Shown: positions 33,606 to 42,883 of the stretch, piece by piece
Numbering within the stretch: position 1 is the first letter of the stretch
How the letters are laid out: every line of letters begins with the position of its first letter
Assembly: GCF_003122205.1 (NCBI RefSeq)
Contig: NZ_QEYE01000002.1
Span: forward strand, 124,001 to 188,000
Reading direction: 5' to 3'
Source: Maritimibacter sp. 55A14
GTDB taxonomy: Bacteria > Pseudomonadota > Alphaproteobacteria > Rhodobacterales > Rhodobacteraceae
DNA: 64,000 nt
Position numbers and translations under genes: made by a program
Notes under the pieces: model-generated
The model's database searches: none
What the model was told of the DNA's origin: nothing
What the model saw: the letters and a program-made list of their open reading frames with translations, nothing else

Positions 33606-33865
33606 GGCACCTCCGCGGAGTATCGGGCCTTATGGCTGGCCTCAATCTAGCCCTGCGGCGCGCCGGGGTGAAGGGGCTGCGCACGCGCCCCGCCCCGCGC
33701 GGATCAGTAGGCCGAAACGGCCTCATCCCCGCCGGGCCGGTCGCCGATCTTTCTCGCGCCCAACCGGCGTGCCTGGAGTTCGGTTCCCTTTTCACGGCTT
33801 GCAACCAGGGTTCAGATCGCCATTGTCGAAGACGGATTCCCACTCCGCGCCCCCAAGGAGCCCCG

Positions 33866-36448
33866 ATGAGAGACGCCGCCCCGCAGACGATCCGGCTTGC
33901 CGATTACACCCCGCCCGCATGGCTGGTCGAGAAGGTCGATCTGACCTTCCGGCTGGACCCGGAGGCGACGCACGTGATCTCTCGCATCGCGTTCCGGGCC
34001 AATCCCGCCCATGGCGGGCGCGGCGATCTGCGGCTCGACGGCGAGGGGCTGCGCCTGATCCGCGCGGCGCTGGACGGCATCCCGTTGGCGGCGGGCAATT
34101 TCGGGACCGACTCCACCGGGCTGACCGTGCCCGCGGAAGCTCTGCCCGGCGACGCATTCACCTGGGAGGCGGAGGTGGAAATCGCCCCGGCCGGCAACAC
34201 CGCGCTGGAGGGGCTTTACCTGTCGGGCGGGATGTTTTGCACACAGTGCGAGGCCGAGGGCTTCCGCAAGATCACCTATTACCCGGACCGCCCCGACGTG
34301 ATGGCGCCTTTCAGCGTGCGTATCGAATCCGAGATGCCGGTCCTGCTGTCGAACGGCAATCCTGTCGCCTCCGGCGCCGGCTGGGCGGAATGGCACGACC
34401 CCTGGCCGAAGCCGTCCTATCTCTTCGCGCTGGTCGCGGGGGATCTGGTGGCGCATCGCGACACCTTCACCACGGCCTCGGGCCGGCCGGTCGCTCTCAA
34501 TGTCTGGGTGCGCCGCGGCGACGAGGACAGATGCGCCTATGCGATGGATGCACTCAAGCGCGCGATGCGCTGGGATGAGCAGGTCTATAGCCGCGAATAC
34601 GACCTCGACGTCTTCAACATCGTCGCCGTGGACGACTTCAACATGGGCGCGATGGAGAACAAGGGCCTCAACATCTTCAACTCCAAATACGTGCTGGCCA
34701 GTCCCGAGACCGCGACGGATCTCGATTTCGAGCGGATCGAGGGCATCGTGGCGCATGAGTATTTCCACAATTGGACAGGAAACAGAATAACTTGTCGCGA
34801 CTGGTTCCAGCTTTGCCTGAAGGAGGGGCTCACCGTCTATCGCGACCAACAGTTTTCCGGCGACATGCGCAGCCACGCGGTCAAACGCATCGAGGACGTG
34901 CTGCAACTCCGCGCCCGGCAGTTCCGCGAGGATAACGGCCCGCTGGCTCATCCGGTGCGGCCAGAAAGCTATATCGAGATCAACAATTTCTACACCGCCA
35001 CGGTCTACGAGAAGGGCGCCGAGTTGATCGGGATGCTACGCCGCCTGGCGGGCGACGAAGGCTATGCACGGGCGCTCGATCTCTATTTCTCGCGCCATGA
35101 CGGGGAGGCCGCGACGATCGAGGACTGGCTCAAGGTCTTCGAGGACGCCACCGGGCGCGACCTGGGGCAGTTCAAGCTCTGGTACAGCCAGCCGGGAACC
35201 CCGCGGCTGCATGTGAGCGAAGACTTCAAGAACGGCACGTATACCCTTCATTTCAGGCAGGAAACGCCGCCCACGGCCAGACAGCCGGAGAAGCGGCCGC
35301 TGGTGCTGCCCATTGCGGTGGGGCTGCTGGCGCCCGACGGCCGCGAGGTCCATCCCACCACCGTCCTGGAGATGACCGAACCCGAGCAGAGCTTTTCCTT
35401 CGACGGACTGGACGCACGCCCGGTCCCGTCGCTGCTGCGCAGTTTCTCGGCGCCCGTCATCCTGGTGCGGGAGACGAGCACCGAGGAGCGCGCCTTCCTG
35501 CTTGCCCATGACACCGACCCGTTCAACCGCTGGGAAGCCGGGCGGGCGTTGGCCAAGGACGTGCTTACCCGGATGATCACCGACCGCGCCGATCCCGGCC
35601 CCGCCTATCTCGACGCGCTGGCGGCGATGGCTGGCGACGAGTCGCTGGACCCGGCCTTCCGCGCCTACGGCCTGGCGCTGCCGTCCGAAGACGACATGGC
35701 GCAGACGCTGCATGACGCGGGCGTGGTGCCGGACCCGCTGGCGATCCACGCCGCGCGCGAGCGGCTGACGCTGGCGGTCGCGCGGCATCTGTCGAGCCTT
35801 CTGCCCGGCCTCTATGCGAGCATGGAGACCCCCGGCCCCTTCACCCCGGACGCCGCCGCCGCCGGGCGGCGCAGCCTGCGAGGCGCGGTGCTGCGTCTGC
35901 TTACCCGGCTCGATCTGGGCGCGGTCGCGGAACGGCAATTCGCAGATGCCGACAACATGACCGAACAGCTCGCCGCCCTGGGCTGCCTGCTCGACGCGGA
36001 AACCGGCGCGGGGCAGGACGCGCTGGCGCGGTTCGCCCGGCAATGGGGCCACGACCGGCTGGTGATGGACAAGTGGTTCACTCTCCAGATCGCCCATGCG
36101 GCGCCGGAGCGCGCTGTGGCGGTAACCGATGGGCTGACCGGGCACCGCGATTTCGACTGGCTCAACCCCAACCGTTTTCGCGCCGTGATCGGTGCGCTGC
36201 CGATGCTGAACCCGGCCGGCTTCCACGATCCGTCCGGCGCGGGCTACCGGCTTGTGACGGATTGGCTCCTGCGGCTCGACGCGCGCAATCCGCAAACCAC
36301 GGCGCGGCTCTGCTCGGTCTTCGAGACCTGGGGCCGCTACGACACCGACCGCAAGGCGATGATCGAGGGCGAATTGCGCCGCATCCTGGACACCGAGGGC
36401 CTGTCGCGCGACACGACCGAAATGGTGGGCCGGATCCTGGGCGCGTGA
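33866..36448 (+). CDS. pepN: Aminopeptidase N (M1 family)
   Basis: An 860-residue cytosolic zinc aminopeptidase. It carries the GAMEN exopeptidase motif (261-265) and H297-E-Y-F-H301-x18-E320 zinc site. The C-terminal armadillo/helical domain is full length. AAGGAG 6-11 nt before the ATG fixes the start; a longer in-frame extension upstream is not protein-like. It is followed by the PfpI-type gene 60 bp on. Codons near the zinc site (TGNRITC) show a short AT-rich patch, probably chance. Confidence 0.95.
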   Translation: MRDAAPQTIRLADYTPPAWLVEKVDLTFRLDPEATHVISRIAFRANPAHGGRGDLRLDGEGLRLIRAALDGIPLAAGNFGTDSTGLTVPAEALPGDAFTWEAEVEIAPAGNTALEGLYLSGGMFCTQCEAEGFRKITYYPDRPDVMAPFSVRIESEMPVLLSNGNPVASGAGWAEWHDPWPKPSYLFALVAGDLVAHRDTFTTASGRPVALNVWVRRGDEDRCAYAMDALKRAMRWDEQVYSREYDLDVFNIVAVDDFNMGAMENKGLNIFNSKYVLASPETATDLDFERIEGIVAHEYFHNWTGNRITCRDWFQLCLKEGLTVYRDQQFSGDMRSHAVKRIEDVLQLRARQFREDNGPLAHPVRPESYIEINNFYTATVYEKGAELIGMLRRLAGDEGYARALDLYFSRHDGEAATIEDWLKVFEDATGRDLGQFKLWYSQPGTPRLHVSEDFKNGTYTLHFRQETPPTARQPEKRPLVLPIAVGLLAPDGREVHPTTVLEMTEPEQSFSFDGLDARPVPSLLRSFSAPVILVRETSTEERAFLLAHDTDPFNRWEAGRALAKDVLTRMITDRADPGPAYLDALAAMAGDESLDPAFRAYGLALPSEDDMAQTLHDAGVVPDPLAIHAARERLTLAVARHLSSLLPGLYASMETPGPFTPDAAAAGRRSLRGAVLRLLTRLDLGAVAERQFADADNMTEQLAALGCLLDAETGAGQDALARFARQWGHDRLVMDKWFTLQIAHAAPERAVAVTDGLTGHRDFDWLNPNRFRAVIGALPMLNPAGFHDPSGAGYRLVTDWLLRLDARNPQTTARLCSVFETWGRYDTDRKAMIEGELRRILDTEGLSRDTTEMVGRILGA

Positions 36449-36508
36449 CGGAACCGGGCGTGGACCGCCGCGTTGGGCTGGGACATTCAACGCGAACGGA
36501 GGTCCGCA

Positions 36509-37066
36509 ATGCCCGCGATCAACGAGGCACGCATTCTCATCATGGCCACACACGGCTTCGAGCAGTCGGAACTGGAAGCACCGCGCGACAAACTGAAATC
36601 GACCGGCGCGACGGTCCACCTGGCGACCCCCGGAGGTGAGGACATTCGCGGCTGGAACAAGGGCGACTGGGGCGCACAGGCCCCCCATGACCGCGCACTG
36701 GGCGAGATCGACGCAGCGGATTACGACGCGCTGGTGCTGCCCGGCGGGCAGATCAACCCCGACATCCTGCGCACCGACGAAACCGCAGTGCAGCTGGTGC
36801 GCGATTTCGTCGATGCCGGCAAGATCGTGGCCGCTATCTGTCACGCCCCCTGGATGCTGGTGGAGGCGGACGCGGCCCGCGGCCGGCGCCTGACCTCCTA
36901 TCCGTCGATCCGCACGGATGTGGTCAATGCCGGCGCCGAGTGGGTGGATGAAGCGGTGGTCGTCGACAATGGTATCATTACCAGTCGCAATCCCGGCGAT
37001 CTGGACGCCTTCGTGACGAAAATCATCGAGGAAGTGCAGGAAGGCCCGCATCCGCGCGCCGCCTGA
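36509..37066 (+). CDS. DJ-1/PfpI family protein (protease I / deglycase-like)
   Basis: A 185-residue flavodoxin-like protein. The nucleophilic elbow is AAICHAPWMLVEA (C111, H112) and an N-terminal glutamate lies in HGFEQSEL, the PfpI triad layout. Homologues are stress proteases or methylglyoxal/glyoxal hydrolases. ACGGAGG precedes the ATG. It lies between pepN and a cupin gene on the same strand and may be part of a loose unit. Confidence 0.9.
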   Translation: MPAINEARILIMATHGFEQSELEAPRDKLKSTGATVHLATPGGEDIRGWNKGDWGAQAPHDRALGEIDAADYDALVLPGGQINPDILRTDETAVQLVRDFVDAGKIVAAICHAPWMLVEADAARGRRLTSYPSIRTDVVNAGAEWVDEAVVVDNGIITSRNPGDLDAFVTKIIEEVQEGPHPRAA

Positions 37067-37171
37067 GGGCGAATTGAAGGAAGGTTGTCGCTTTCGTACA
37101 TCCCGGTCGCGCCGGGACGGGCGCGGCCCACATTTCGGCGCAGACTTCCCAACCGGGAGGAGCTTGCGGCC

Positions 37172-37780
37172 ATGCGGAGATCCGAGACCACAGCGCCGCT
37201 GGCGCACCTGCTGACCGCGCTTGCCGCGCTTTACGTCGCCGAACCGCGTGACGGAGGTCTGGCGGCAGCCGCGGCGTTGCGGGAGGCGGCGGACGGGCCG
37301 TTGCCCGCGCCCTGCAACGTTCCGGCCCCGCTGGCCGCGGGGCTGGCGCAGGTTCTTACGGGCGCGGATGCGTCCCTGGCCGCCGCGATTCGCGCCGCCC
37401 TGCCCTGGATCGTTTGGGAGTTGAGCCGCCATGACGGGCGCATCTGCGATGAGTATGCGCTTCACATGATGACGGCGGAAATCCTGGGGCCCGACGGTAT
37501 CCTGCATCACGACAACCTCCGGGTCGGGCTCTTCCTGCAATCGGGCGGGCTGGCCTATCCGACCCGCGCCCATGCCGCAGAGGAAACTTTCATCATGCTG
37601 GCCGGACAGGGGCTCTGGCAGGCCGGCGATGGGCCGGCGCTGTTGCATGGCGCAGGGGTGCTGATCCACCATCCCGGCATGGTGCCGCATTCCAGCACCA
37701 CCCTGCCGGGTCAGCCGCTGCTGGCCGCCTGGCGATGGAGCGGCGATATCGGTTTCGACAGCTACCTTCTGACGGGCTGA
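37172..37780 (+). CDS. DMSP-lyase-family cupin (DddL/DddQ-like) with altered metal site
   Basis: A 202-residue cupin resembling the dimethylsulfoniopropionate lyase family found in marine Rhodobacteraceae. It has the helical N domain, a cupin strand YPTRAHAAEETFIMLAG, VLIHHPGMVPHSS (H173) and the ending AAWRWSGDI. DddL/DddW proteins bind metal by H-x-H-x3-E and a later His; here the first histidine is arginine (R132), leaving H134, E138 and H173. It may therefore bind metal differently or have another substrate. GGGAGGAG 8-15 nt upstream of the ATG at 37172 makes that start better than a TTG further upstream. Confidence 0.6.
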   Translation: MRRSETTAPLAHLLTALAALYVAEPRDGGLAAAAALREAADGPLPAPCNVPAPLAAGLAQVLTGADASLAAAIRAALPWIVWELSRHDGRICDEYALHMMTAEILGPDGILHHDNLRVGLFLQSGGLAYPTRAHAAEETFIMLAGQGLWQAGDGPALLHGAGVLIHHPGMVPHSSTTLPGQPLLAAWRWSGDIGFDSYLLTG

Positions 37781-37928
37781 GCGCGGACCGACAGGCAGAT
37801 TGAATACGCCCGGTGGGCCGTTCTCGTGGCGTAACCCATCCCATGACGCATTCCTTCCGAGCCGGAAAACCAGGGCCGCCCGTGCCGGGAACGCGACAAG
37901 GTTCCGAAGGCCGCGTGGAATTTTCACC

Positions 37929-37947
37929 GCCGGAGACATTCTCCGGC
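37929..37947. terminator. Hairpin between convergent cupin and lytic transglycosylase genes
   Basis: A perfect 8-bp stem (37929-37936 with 37940-37947) with a 3-nt loop lies in the 190-bp gap between the two converging genes. It is preceded by TTTT on the plus strand, giving no good U-run on either side; it may still stop both transcripts. Confidence 0.4.
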
Positions 37948-37972
37948 AGCCTGACGATACCGTGCCGGGGAT

Positions 37973-38569
37973 TCAGATCGGCTTGCGGCAGTAGCTCTGG
38001 CTTGCGGTCCAGTGGGCCATGTCCGCGCGTTTGGAGGACCAGGCGAAGGGCCCCCAGTCGGCGGCGACGCCACCGCCGCCCGCCGCGACCACGCCGTCGC
38101 GCGGCACCGTATGGGCCATGATCCGCACGGCACAGCTCAGGTTGGCGCCGCCGTCCTGAAGCGCCGCGCCCGAACGCGCCTTGCAGCCATAGCCGCGCGC
38201 GGTGGCCGGTGCGATCTGCACCAGCCCGAACCAGCGACCGCCGCCTCCCACCGCATCGGGCCGCCAGGTACTCTCGTGCTTGGCCAGCGCCGAGAGCAGC
38301 CCCGACCAGAAGGCCCGCCGCGCCGTGGGCGAGGCCTCGCGATAGGCCGGGCACCAGGTGTCGATATCCGCGGGCTCGGTCTGCGCCAGGGCCGCGCCAT
38401 GCGAGGTCAGCGCGCTCATTGTCGCACTGGTCCAGATATCGGCCTCGGGCCGGTGGTCCCAACGCATCGCGGGCACAATGGCGGCGGTGCTGGCGCGCGG
38501 CGCACCGTTGCCGTCGCATCCCGTCAGAACCATCAGCGCCGCCGCGGCGGCCAGCAGGGGTCTGGTCAT
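37973..38569 (-). CDS. Lipoprotein with lytic-transglycosylase (SLT) domain
   Basis: A 198-residue envelope lipoprotein with lipobox LTGC (C18). The SLT lysozyme-like domain has LAKHESTWRPDAVG with catalytic glutamate E99, WFGLVQIAPATARGYGC, and terminal cysteines probably paired. Such enzymes cut peptidoglycan to 1,6-anhydro products for growth or insertion of machines. It is transcribed alone. Confidence 0.8.
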   Translation of the reverse strand: MTRPLLAAAAALMVLTGCDGNGAPRASTAAIVPAMRWDHRPEADIWTSATMSALTSHGAALAQTEPADIDTWCPAYREASPTARRAFWSGLLSALAKHESTWRPDAVGGGGRWFGLVQIAPATARGYGCKARSGAALQDGGANLSCAVRIMAHTVPRDGVVAAGGGGVAADWGPFAWSSKRADMAHWTASQSYCRKPI

Positions 38570-38745
38570 TCCATACTCTCCCTCGAAAGACGCCGGATCA
38601 TGCGCGCGGCACGATGGCCACGTCCAGTGCCAGACCGCCGCATCGGCGGAGAGCCGCTAGGTGCGCGGCCGGCACCCGCCCACTTGCCCCCCGCCGGGGC
38701 CTGTCATAGAACGCGGGGGCGCGACGATCTGACAGGACGCCCCCC

Positions 38746-40257
38746 ATGCTCGACCTTGCCTATACCGACCCCGCCCCCAAACGCATCTCCGGCGCGACCG
38801 GCGACTGGGAACTCGTGATCGGGCTGGAGGTGCATGCGCAGGTGGCCTCGAAGGCTAAACTCTTCTCCGGTGCCTCGACCCGTTTCGGAGCCGAGCCCAA
38901 TTCCAACGTCGCCTTTGTCGATGCCGCCATGCCAGGCATGCTTCCGGTCATCAACGAATTCTGCATCGAGCAGGCGGTGCGCACCGGCCTGGGGCTGAAG
39001 GCGGCGATCAACCTGCGCTCGGCTTTCGACCGCAAGAACTACTTCTATCCCGACCTGCCGCAGGGCTACCAGATCAGCCAGCTCTACCATCCGCTGGTCG
39101 GCGAGGGCGAAGTGCTGGTCGATATGGAGCCCGGCGTGGCGCGGCGCGTCCGGATCGAGCGCATCCATGTCGAACAGGATGCGGGCAAGTCGATCCACGA
39201 CATGGACCCCAACATGTCCTTCGTGGATCTCAACCGCACCGGCGTCGCGCTGATGGAGATCGTGAGCCGTCCCGACATCCGCGGACCGGAGGAGGCGGCG
39301 GCCTATGTCGTCAAGCTCAGGCAGATCATGCGCTATCTGGGCACCTGCGACGGCAACATGCAGAACGGCAACCTGCGCGCAGACGTGAATGTGTCGGTCT
39401 GCCGCCCCGGCGATTACGAGAGATACCAGGCGACCGGCGACCATTCCGTGCTGGGCACGCGCTGCGAGATCAAGAACATGAACTCGATGCGCTTCATCCA
39501 GCAGGCGATCGAGTACGAGGCCCGCCGCCAGATCGCAATCCTCGAGGATGACGGCAGCGTCGATCAGGAAACCCGGCTCTTCGACCCCGACCGCGGCGAG
39601 ACCCGCACCATGCGTTCCAAGGAGGAGGCGCATGACTACCGCTACTTCCCTTGCCCCGACCTGTTGCCGCTGGAGATCGAGCAGGACTGGGTGGACGCGA
39701 TCCGCGACAACCTGCCGGAACTCCCCGATGCCAAGAAGGCGCGTTTCGTGCTGGAATTCGGGCTCAGCGAGTACGACGCCAGCGTGCTGACGGCGGATGT
39801 CGAGTCGGCGGCCTTCTTCGAGCAGGTGGCCGAAGGGCGCGACGGCAAGATGGCCGCGAACTGGGTCATCAACGAGCTGTTCGGGCGACTCAAGAAGGAC
39901 GATCTGGACATCACCGCAAGCCCGGTCAGCCCGGCGCAGATCGGCGGGATCGTCGATCTGATCGGCAAGGGCGACATTTCGGGCAAGATCGCCAAGGGGC
40001 TTTTCGAGATCGTCTATACCGAAGGCGGCGAGCCGGCGCAGATCGTCGAGGCGCGCGGCATGCGCCAGGTCACCGATACCGGCGCGATCGAGGCCGCGGT
40101 GGACGCGGTGATCGCCGCCAACCCCGCGCAGGTGGAGAAGGCGCAGGCCAACCCCAAGCTCGCGGGCTGGTTCGTGGGCCAGGTGATGAAGGCCACCGGC
40201 GGCAAGGCCAACCCCAAGGCCGTGAACGAGATCGTCAGCGCCCGGCTGGGGCTGTAG
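38746..40257 (+). CDS. gatB: Aspartyl/glutamyl-tRNA(Asn/Gln) amidotransferase subunit B
   Basis: The 503-residue GatB subunit, which activates mischarged Asp-/Glu-tRNA for amidation by GatA. Seen are [12 protein letters not shown], the FCDPxxxxP-like zinc/kinase region, [22 protein letters not shown] and the C-terminal GatB/YqeY domain. It is complete. gatA and gatC are not in the window. Its last 47 bp occur again at 41339-41385, indicating DNA insertion at the gene end that left the gene intact. Confidence 0.96.
   Translation: MLDLAYTDPAPKRISGATGDWELVIGLEVHAQVASKAKLFSGASTRFGAEPNSNVAFVDAAMPGMLPVINEFCIEQAVRTGLGLKAAINLRSAFDRKNYFYPDLPQGYQISQLYHPLVGEGEVLVDMEPGVARRVRIERIHVEQDAGKSIHDMDPNMSFVDLNRTGVALMEIVSRPDIRGPEEAAAYVVKLRQIMRYLGTCDGNMQNGNLRADVNVSVCRPGDYERYQATGDHSVLGTRCEIKNMNSMRFIQQAIEYEARRQIAILEDDGSVDQETRLFDPDRGETRTMRSKEEAHDYRYFPCPDLLPLEIEQDWVDAIRDNLPELPDAKKARFVLEFGLSEYDASVLTADVESAAFFEQVAEGRDGKMAANWVINELFGRLKKDDLDITASPVSPAQIGGIVDLIGKGDISGKIAKGLFEIVYTEGGEPAQIVEARGMRQVTDTGAIEAAVDAVIAANPAQVEKAQANPKLAGWFVGQVMKATGGKANPKAVNEIVSARLGL
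40207..40253 (+). repeat. Direct repeat, first copy (3' end of gatB)
   Basis: Forty-seven bp at the gatB 3' end that recur at 41339-41385 with one mismatch (ATC to GTC codon). This copy provides the current gatB C terminus and is followed by a TAG stop. Confidence 0.9.
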
Positions 40258-40260
40258 CTG

Positions 40261-41325
40261 ATGTTGCTTGGAAGATCAGTTAAATTCATCCTGTTCGGCC
40301 TAAACTTCGTATGCGTCATCGCGGCGGCAAGCGCAGCGCTCGCGCAAGACGAATACAAGAACGGTTGCGACCCTCTCAACGCCTACCAATGCTATGAAAT
40401 CGCCGAGGCTTACGCCAGCCACTCGAGCGATCCAATCCCTTTCGATTTGACCCGCTCCGCGGCGCTCGCCGATATGGCCCGCAAAGCAGCGGACGAAGGC
40501 TGCCGTGAAGGACGAACAGGCGATTGCATTGTTCTGATCGACGTGACTTTTGGAACTATTATTCTGCCCGCCGCGCAGATTGAGCGGCAAGCGGAAGCAT
40601 TGAAAACACTGGAGGCCACGGCAGGATTCGGATGCATAGCGGGTTCACCAATTGAGTGCGGGCTCTATCAACAGATCCTTCCAAACAAATTGAGTATTGA
40701 ATTGGCAGCCAGTCACCGAACAGGACGGACACCCGCCTCCATTATTGAAGATTTCAAGACTAATACGGACCTCGCACAGCGCATGTACCGGATGGTTGCC
40801 CTGCAAGCTATTCCAGGTTCTCGAAGGCAATGCGAGAACGGGGATGCGAGGGTCTGCGGGCAACTCGCGGATTTACTTCGGTCTACCGGCGATAGCGCAC
40901 CATTTTCGGAACTCATCGATATGTATTTGAAGGCGTGCATTGCAGGCTTTCAGTCAGACTGTGATAGTGCTGAGAGCCTAATCCTCTCTCCGCGCCGTTC
41001 AGCCAGCGACGATCAAGAAGTCGTCGCAAGCGTGCAGGAACAGATTGCAGAAGTTGTTTCGCTTTGCAGTCGAGGACATGCACCGGTCTGCCTGATCGCA
41101 GAGCACGTTGTCGAACCAAGCACTTCATCTCGCGGGTATCGCGAGAAAGCCTGCGATCTAGGATATGCGCTGGCATGTCGTGAAAGCGGCGCAAAGCATT
41201 TTCGCCGCTACAGAAAGACATCCTCTACCGATGAAATGGACCAAGCCATCCACTATCTTACCCGAGCCTGCAAATTGGACGACATCTATGCGTGTCACAT
41301 ATTGGAACATGCACGAGAATCATGA
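40261..41325 (+). CDS. Secreted Sel1/Hcp-type repeat protein with eight C-x7-C pairs
   Basis: A 354-residue protein with a signal peptide ending at AALAQ. Eight cysteine pairs with identical C-x7-C spacing (C36-44, 81-89, 125-133, 191-199, 226-234, 269-277, 298-306, 337-345) sit in helix-turn-helix units reading like ACDLGYALAC. This is the disulfide-locked Sel1-like repeat of the Helicobacter Hcp proteins, so the protein should be a periplasmic or secreted solenoid for protein binding. It starts 3 bp after the gatB stop and has AT-rich, atypical codon use, so it was probably acquired. Function unknown; Hcp homologues bind penicillin or host factors. Confidence 0.75.
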   Translation: MLLGRSVKFILFGLNFVCVIAAASAALAQDEYKNGCDPLNAYQCYEIAEAYASHSSDPIPFDLTRSAALADMARKAADEGCREGRTGDCIVLIDVTFGTIILPAAQIERQAEALKTLEATAGFGCIAGSPIECGLYQQILPNKLSIELAASHRTGRTPASIIEDFKTNTDLAQRMYRMVALQAIPGSRRQCENGDARVCGQLADLLRSTGDSAPFSELIDMYLKACIAGFQSDCDSAESLILSPRRSASDDQEVVASVQEQIAEVVSLCSRGHAPVCLIAEHVVEPSTSSRGYREKACDLGYALACRESGAKHFRRYRKTSSTDEMDQAIHYLTRACKLDDIYACHILEHARES

Positions 41326-41338
41326 CACGACCAACTGC

Positions 41339-41385
41339 GCCAACCCCAAGGCCGTGAACGAGGTCGTCAGCGCCCGGCTGGGGCT
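41339..41385 (+). repeat. Direct repeat, second copy (displaced gatB end)
   Basis: Repeats the last codons of gatB ([16 protein letters not shown]) and is followed by a TGA stop. It is probably the original gatB end left behind when the 1.1-kb insert came in, or the end carried by the insert. Confidence 0.9.
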
Positions 41386-41487
41386 CTGACGGCGCCGGCG
41401 CATCTTGGGCATGGACCCGGTCCCGCGGGCTCTGCTAGGCTAGGCCGGTCCGTAACCTCGTGAAGCAGCCGACCGGGGGCAGAGCAG

Positions 41488-41886
41488 ATGCAGAGCTACG
41501 AATACAAGGTGGTGCCCGCGCCGCGGCGCGCCGAGGCGGTCAAGGGGCTGCGCAAGACCGATGCGCGCTTCGCCCATACATTGGCGAAGCTGATGAACGA
41601 ATTGGGCGCCGAGGGCTGGGAATATGTCCGCGCCGACGCGTTGCCGGTGGAGGAACGCTCCGGCCTGACCTCCCGCGTGACGATCTACCAGAACATGTTG
41701 GTCTTCCGCCGCCCGAAGGCCACGGCGACTGCCGCCCCGGCGGAGCGGAACGCGCCGCAGGTGAAGGCCACGCCACGCCCGGCGCGCGAGGGCGACGCGG
41801 CAGCGAAAGAACCGCGCCTGCGCGCCGTCCCTTCCGAGCCCGAGACCAAAGCCGGCATCGCCAGCTCCGACAAGGCGGCCGAGTAA
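41488..41886 (+). CDS. DUF4177 protein
   Basis: A 132-residue cytosolic protein. Residues 1-70 form the DUF4177 fold (YEYKVVPAPRRAE, LNELGAEGWEYVRAD), while the rest is low-complexity, Ala/Pro/Lys-rich and probably disordered. Function unknown. A GGGGGCAG site lies before the ATG. It precedes the bolA gene, with which it converges. Confidence 0.7.
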   Translation: MQSYEYKVVPAPRRAEAVKGLRKTDARFAHTLAKLMNELGAEGWEYVRADALPVEERSGLTSRVTIYQNMLVFRRPKATATAAPAERNAPQVKATPRPAREGDAAAKEPRLRAVPSEPETKAGIASSDKAAE

Positions 41887-41896
41887 CCCGCACGGC

Positions 41897-42154
41897 TCAA
41901 ACGTCGATATCGAGCGCCAGCGCGTGAATGCGCGCCACGAGCGCCGGCGTGAGCGCGGCATGCACCGCGCGGTGCCGCGCGAGCCGCGTCATGCCCTTGA
42001 ACGCCTCCGCCCGGATCATCACATTGAAATGCGTCTGCCCGCCCTCGCGCCAGCCGGCATGACCGCGATGGCGCTCGCTGTCATCCGTCACCTCCAGCAG
42101 GCGCGGCGCGAAGGCATGTTCCAGCCGGTCACGGATTTCATCCTCGATGTGCAA
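41897..42154 (-). CDS. bolA: BolA-family protein
   Basis: An 85-residue BolA protein with the class-II KH-like fold. Partners of monothiol glutaredoxins in Fe-S traffic share the ERHRGHAG and THFNVMIRAEAFKGMTRLARHRAVHAAL signatures. A TTG start (42154) is preferred to a longer frame because GGAGG lies 11-15 nt upstream and the length matches. It lies next to the J-protein gene, as in other Rhodobacteraceae. Confidence 0.85.
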   Translation of the reverse strand: MHIEDEIRDRLEHAFAPRLLEVTDDSERHRGHAGWREGGQTHFNVMIRAEAFKGMTRLARHRAVHAALTPALVARIHALALDIDV

Positions 42155-42245
42155 GAGTTTTTCCGCCTCCGGCGTCAGATTGCACTTGGTTCGCACGCAC
42201 AGAAGACTAAAATGACCGGCCCGAGTCGAGAAGAGATGCGCATTC

Positions 42246-42872
42246 ATGGCTGACCGTCCCCCCTTCGAGTTCGACATGCGGGTTTCCGCAGACAAGAAGA
42301 AGCGCACGCGCGGCCGGCGCGGCATGTCTGGCGCCTTCGAGACCTCGCAGCGGGTCTGCGAACATCCCGCCTGCGACAAGCCGGGCCAGTACCGCGCCCC
42401 GAAATCGCCCGACCAGCTCGACGAGTTCTACTGGTTCTGCCTGGAGCATGTGCGCGAGTACAATCTGAAATGGAACTTCTTCTCGGCCCAGAGCGAGGAG
42501 GAGATGGCCGAACAGTTGCGCGAGGACCGGGTGTGGGAACGTCCCACCCGCCCGATGACCGACAGCGAGCAGCGCGCCTGGGCGCGGCTGGGCGTGGACG
42601 ACCCGATGCAGATCCTGGGCGAGAACGCTACCCGCAATCCCGGCAAGCGGGTCGCGGGCTCCCGCCGCCTGCCTCCCACCGAACGCCGCGCCATCGAGAT
42701 CCTAGACGCCCGCGACAACTGGACCAAGACCGAGATCCGCAAGCAGTACAAATCGCTTATCAAGGACCTGCATCCGGACATGAACGGCGGCAACCGCGCC
42801 GACGAGGACCGCCTGCAGGAGGTCGTCTGGGCCTGGGACCAGATCAAGGCGAGCCGCAGCTTCAAGGACTGA
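42246..42872 (+). CDS. J-domain protein with N-terminal zinc-like cysteine cluster
   Basis: A 208-residue co-chaperone-like protein. The C-terminal J domain has the HPD tripeptide in KDLHPDMNGG; it lies at the C terminus instead of the N terminus. The first half has C38, C43, C65 and H68 in a zinc-binding-like layout (CEHPACDKPG, FCLEH). Such short J-proteins sit upstream of cobS/cobT in many Rhodobacteraceae and may help assemble the cobalt chelatase. Confidence 0.8.
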   Translation: MADRPPFEFDMRVSADKKKRTRGRRGMSGAFETSQRVCEHPACDKPGQYRAPKSPDQLDEFYWFCLEHVREYNLKWNFFSAQSEEEMAEQLREDRVWERPTRPMTDSEQRAWARLGVDDPMQILGENATRNPGKRVAGSRRLPPTERRAIEILDARDNWTKTEIRKQYKSLIKDLHPDMNGGNRADEDRLQEVVWAWDQIKASRSFKD

Positions 42873-42883
42873 GGCGCGCGGGG

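Larger units (their letters stand above)
40254..41385 (+). mobile_element. AT-rich insert at the gatB 3' end, bounded by a 47-bp direct repeat
   Basis: About 1.13 kb inserted behind gatB and ending in a second copy of the gatB C-terminal codons. Its base composition is visibly lower in GC than both flanks. It carries one gene (Sel1/Hcp-type secreted protein) and no integrase or transposase. Repeats of a gene's 3' end are the usual mark of site-specific or homologous insertion that restores the target. It may be a remnant of a larger element or was mobilised in trans. Confidence 0.65.

Noticed and set aside
35036-37939. A long open frame (over 900 codons) antisense to pepN and its neighbours
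   Set aside because: It mirrors pepN codons, is rich in Arg/Gly/Gln/His, has no domain and crosses three real genes. Such shadows are normal at this GC content.
40207-41385. The gatB repeat as a simple tandem duplication or assembly artefact
   Set aside because: The copies differ at one base, have different stop codons and flank 1.1 kb of clearly different composition, which fits insertion better. Read-level checks would still be useful.
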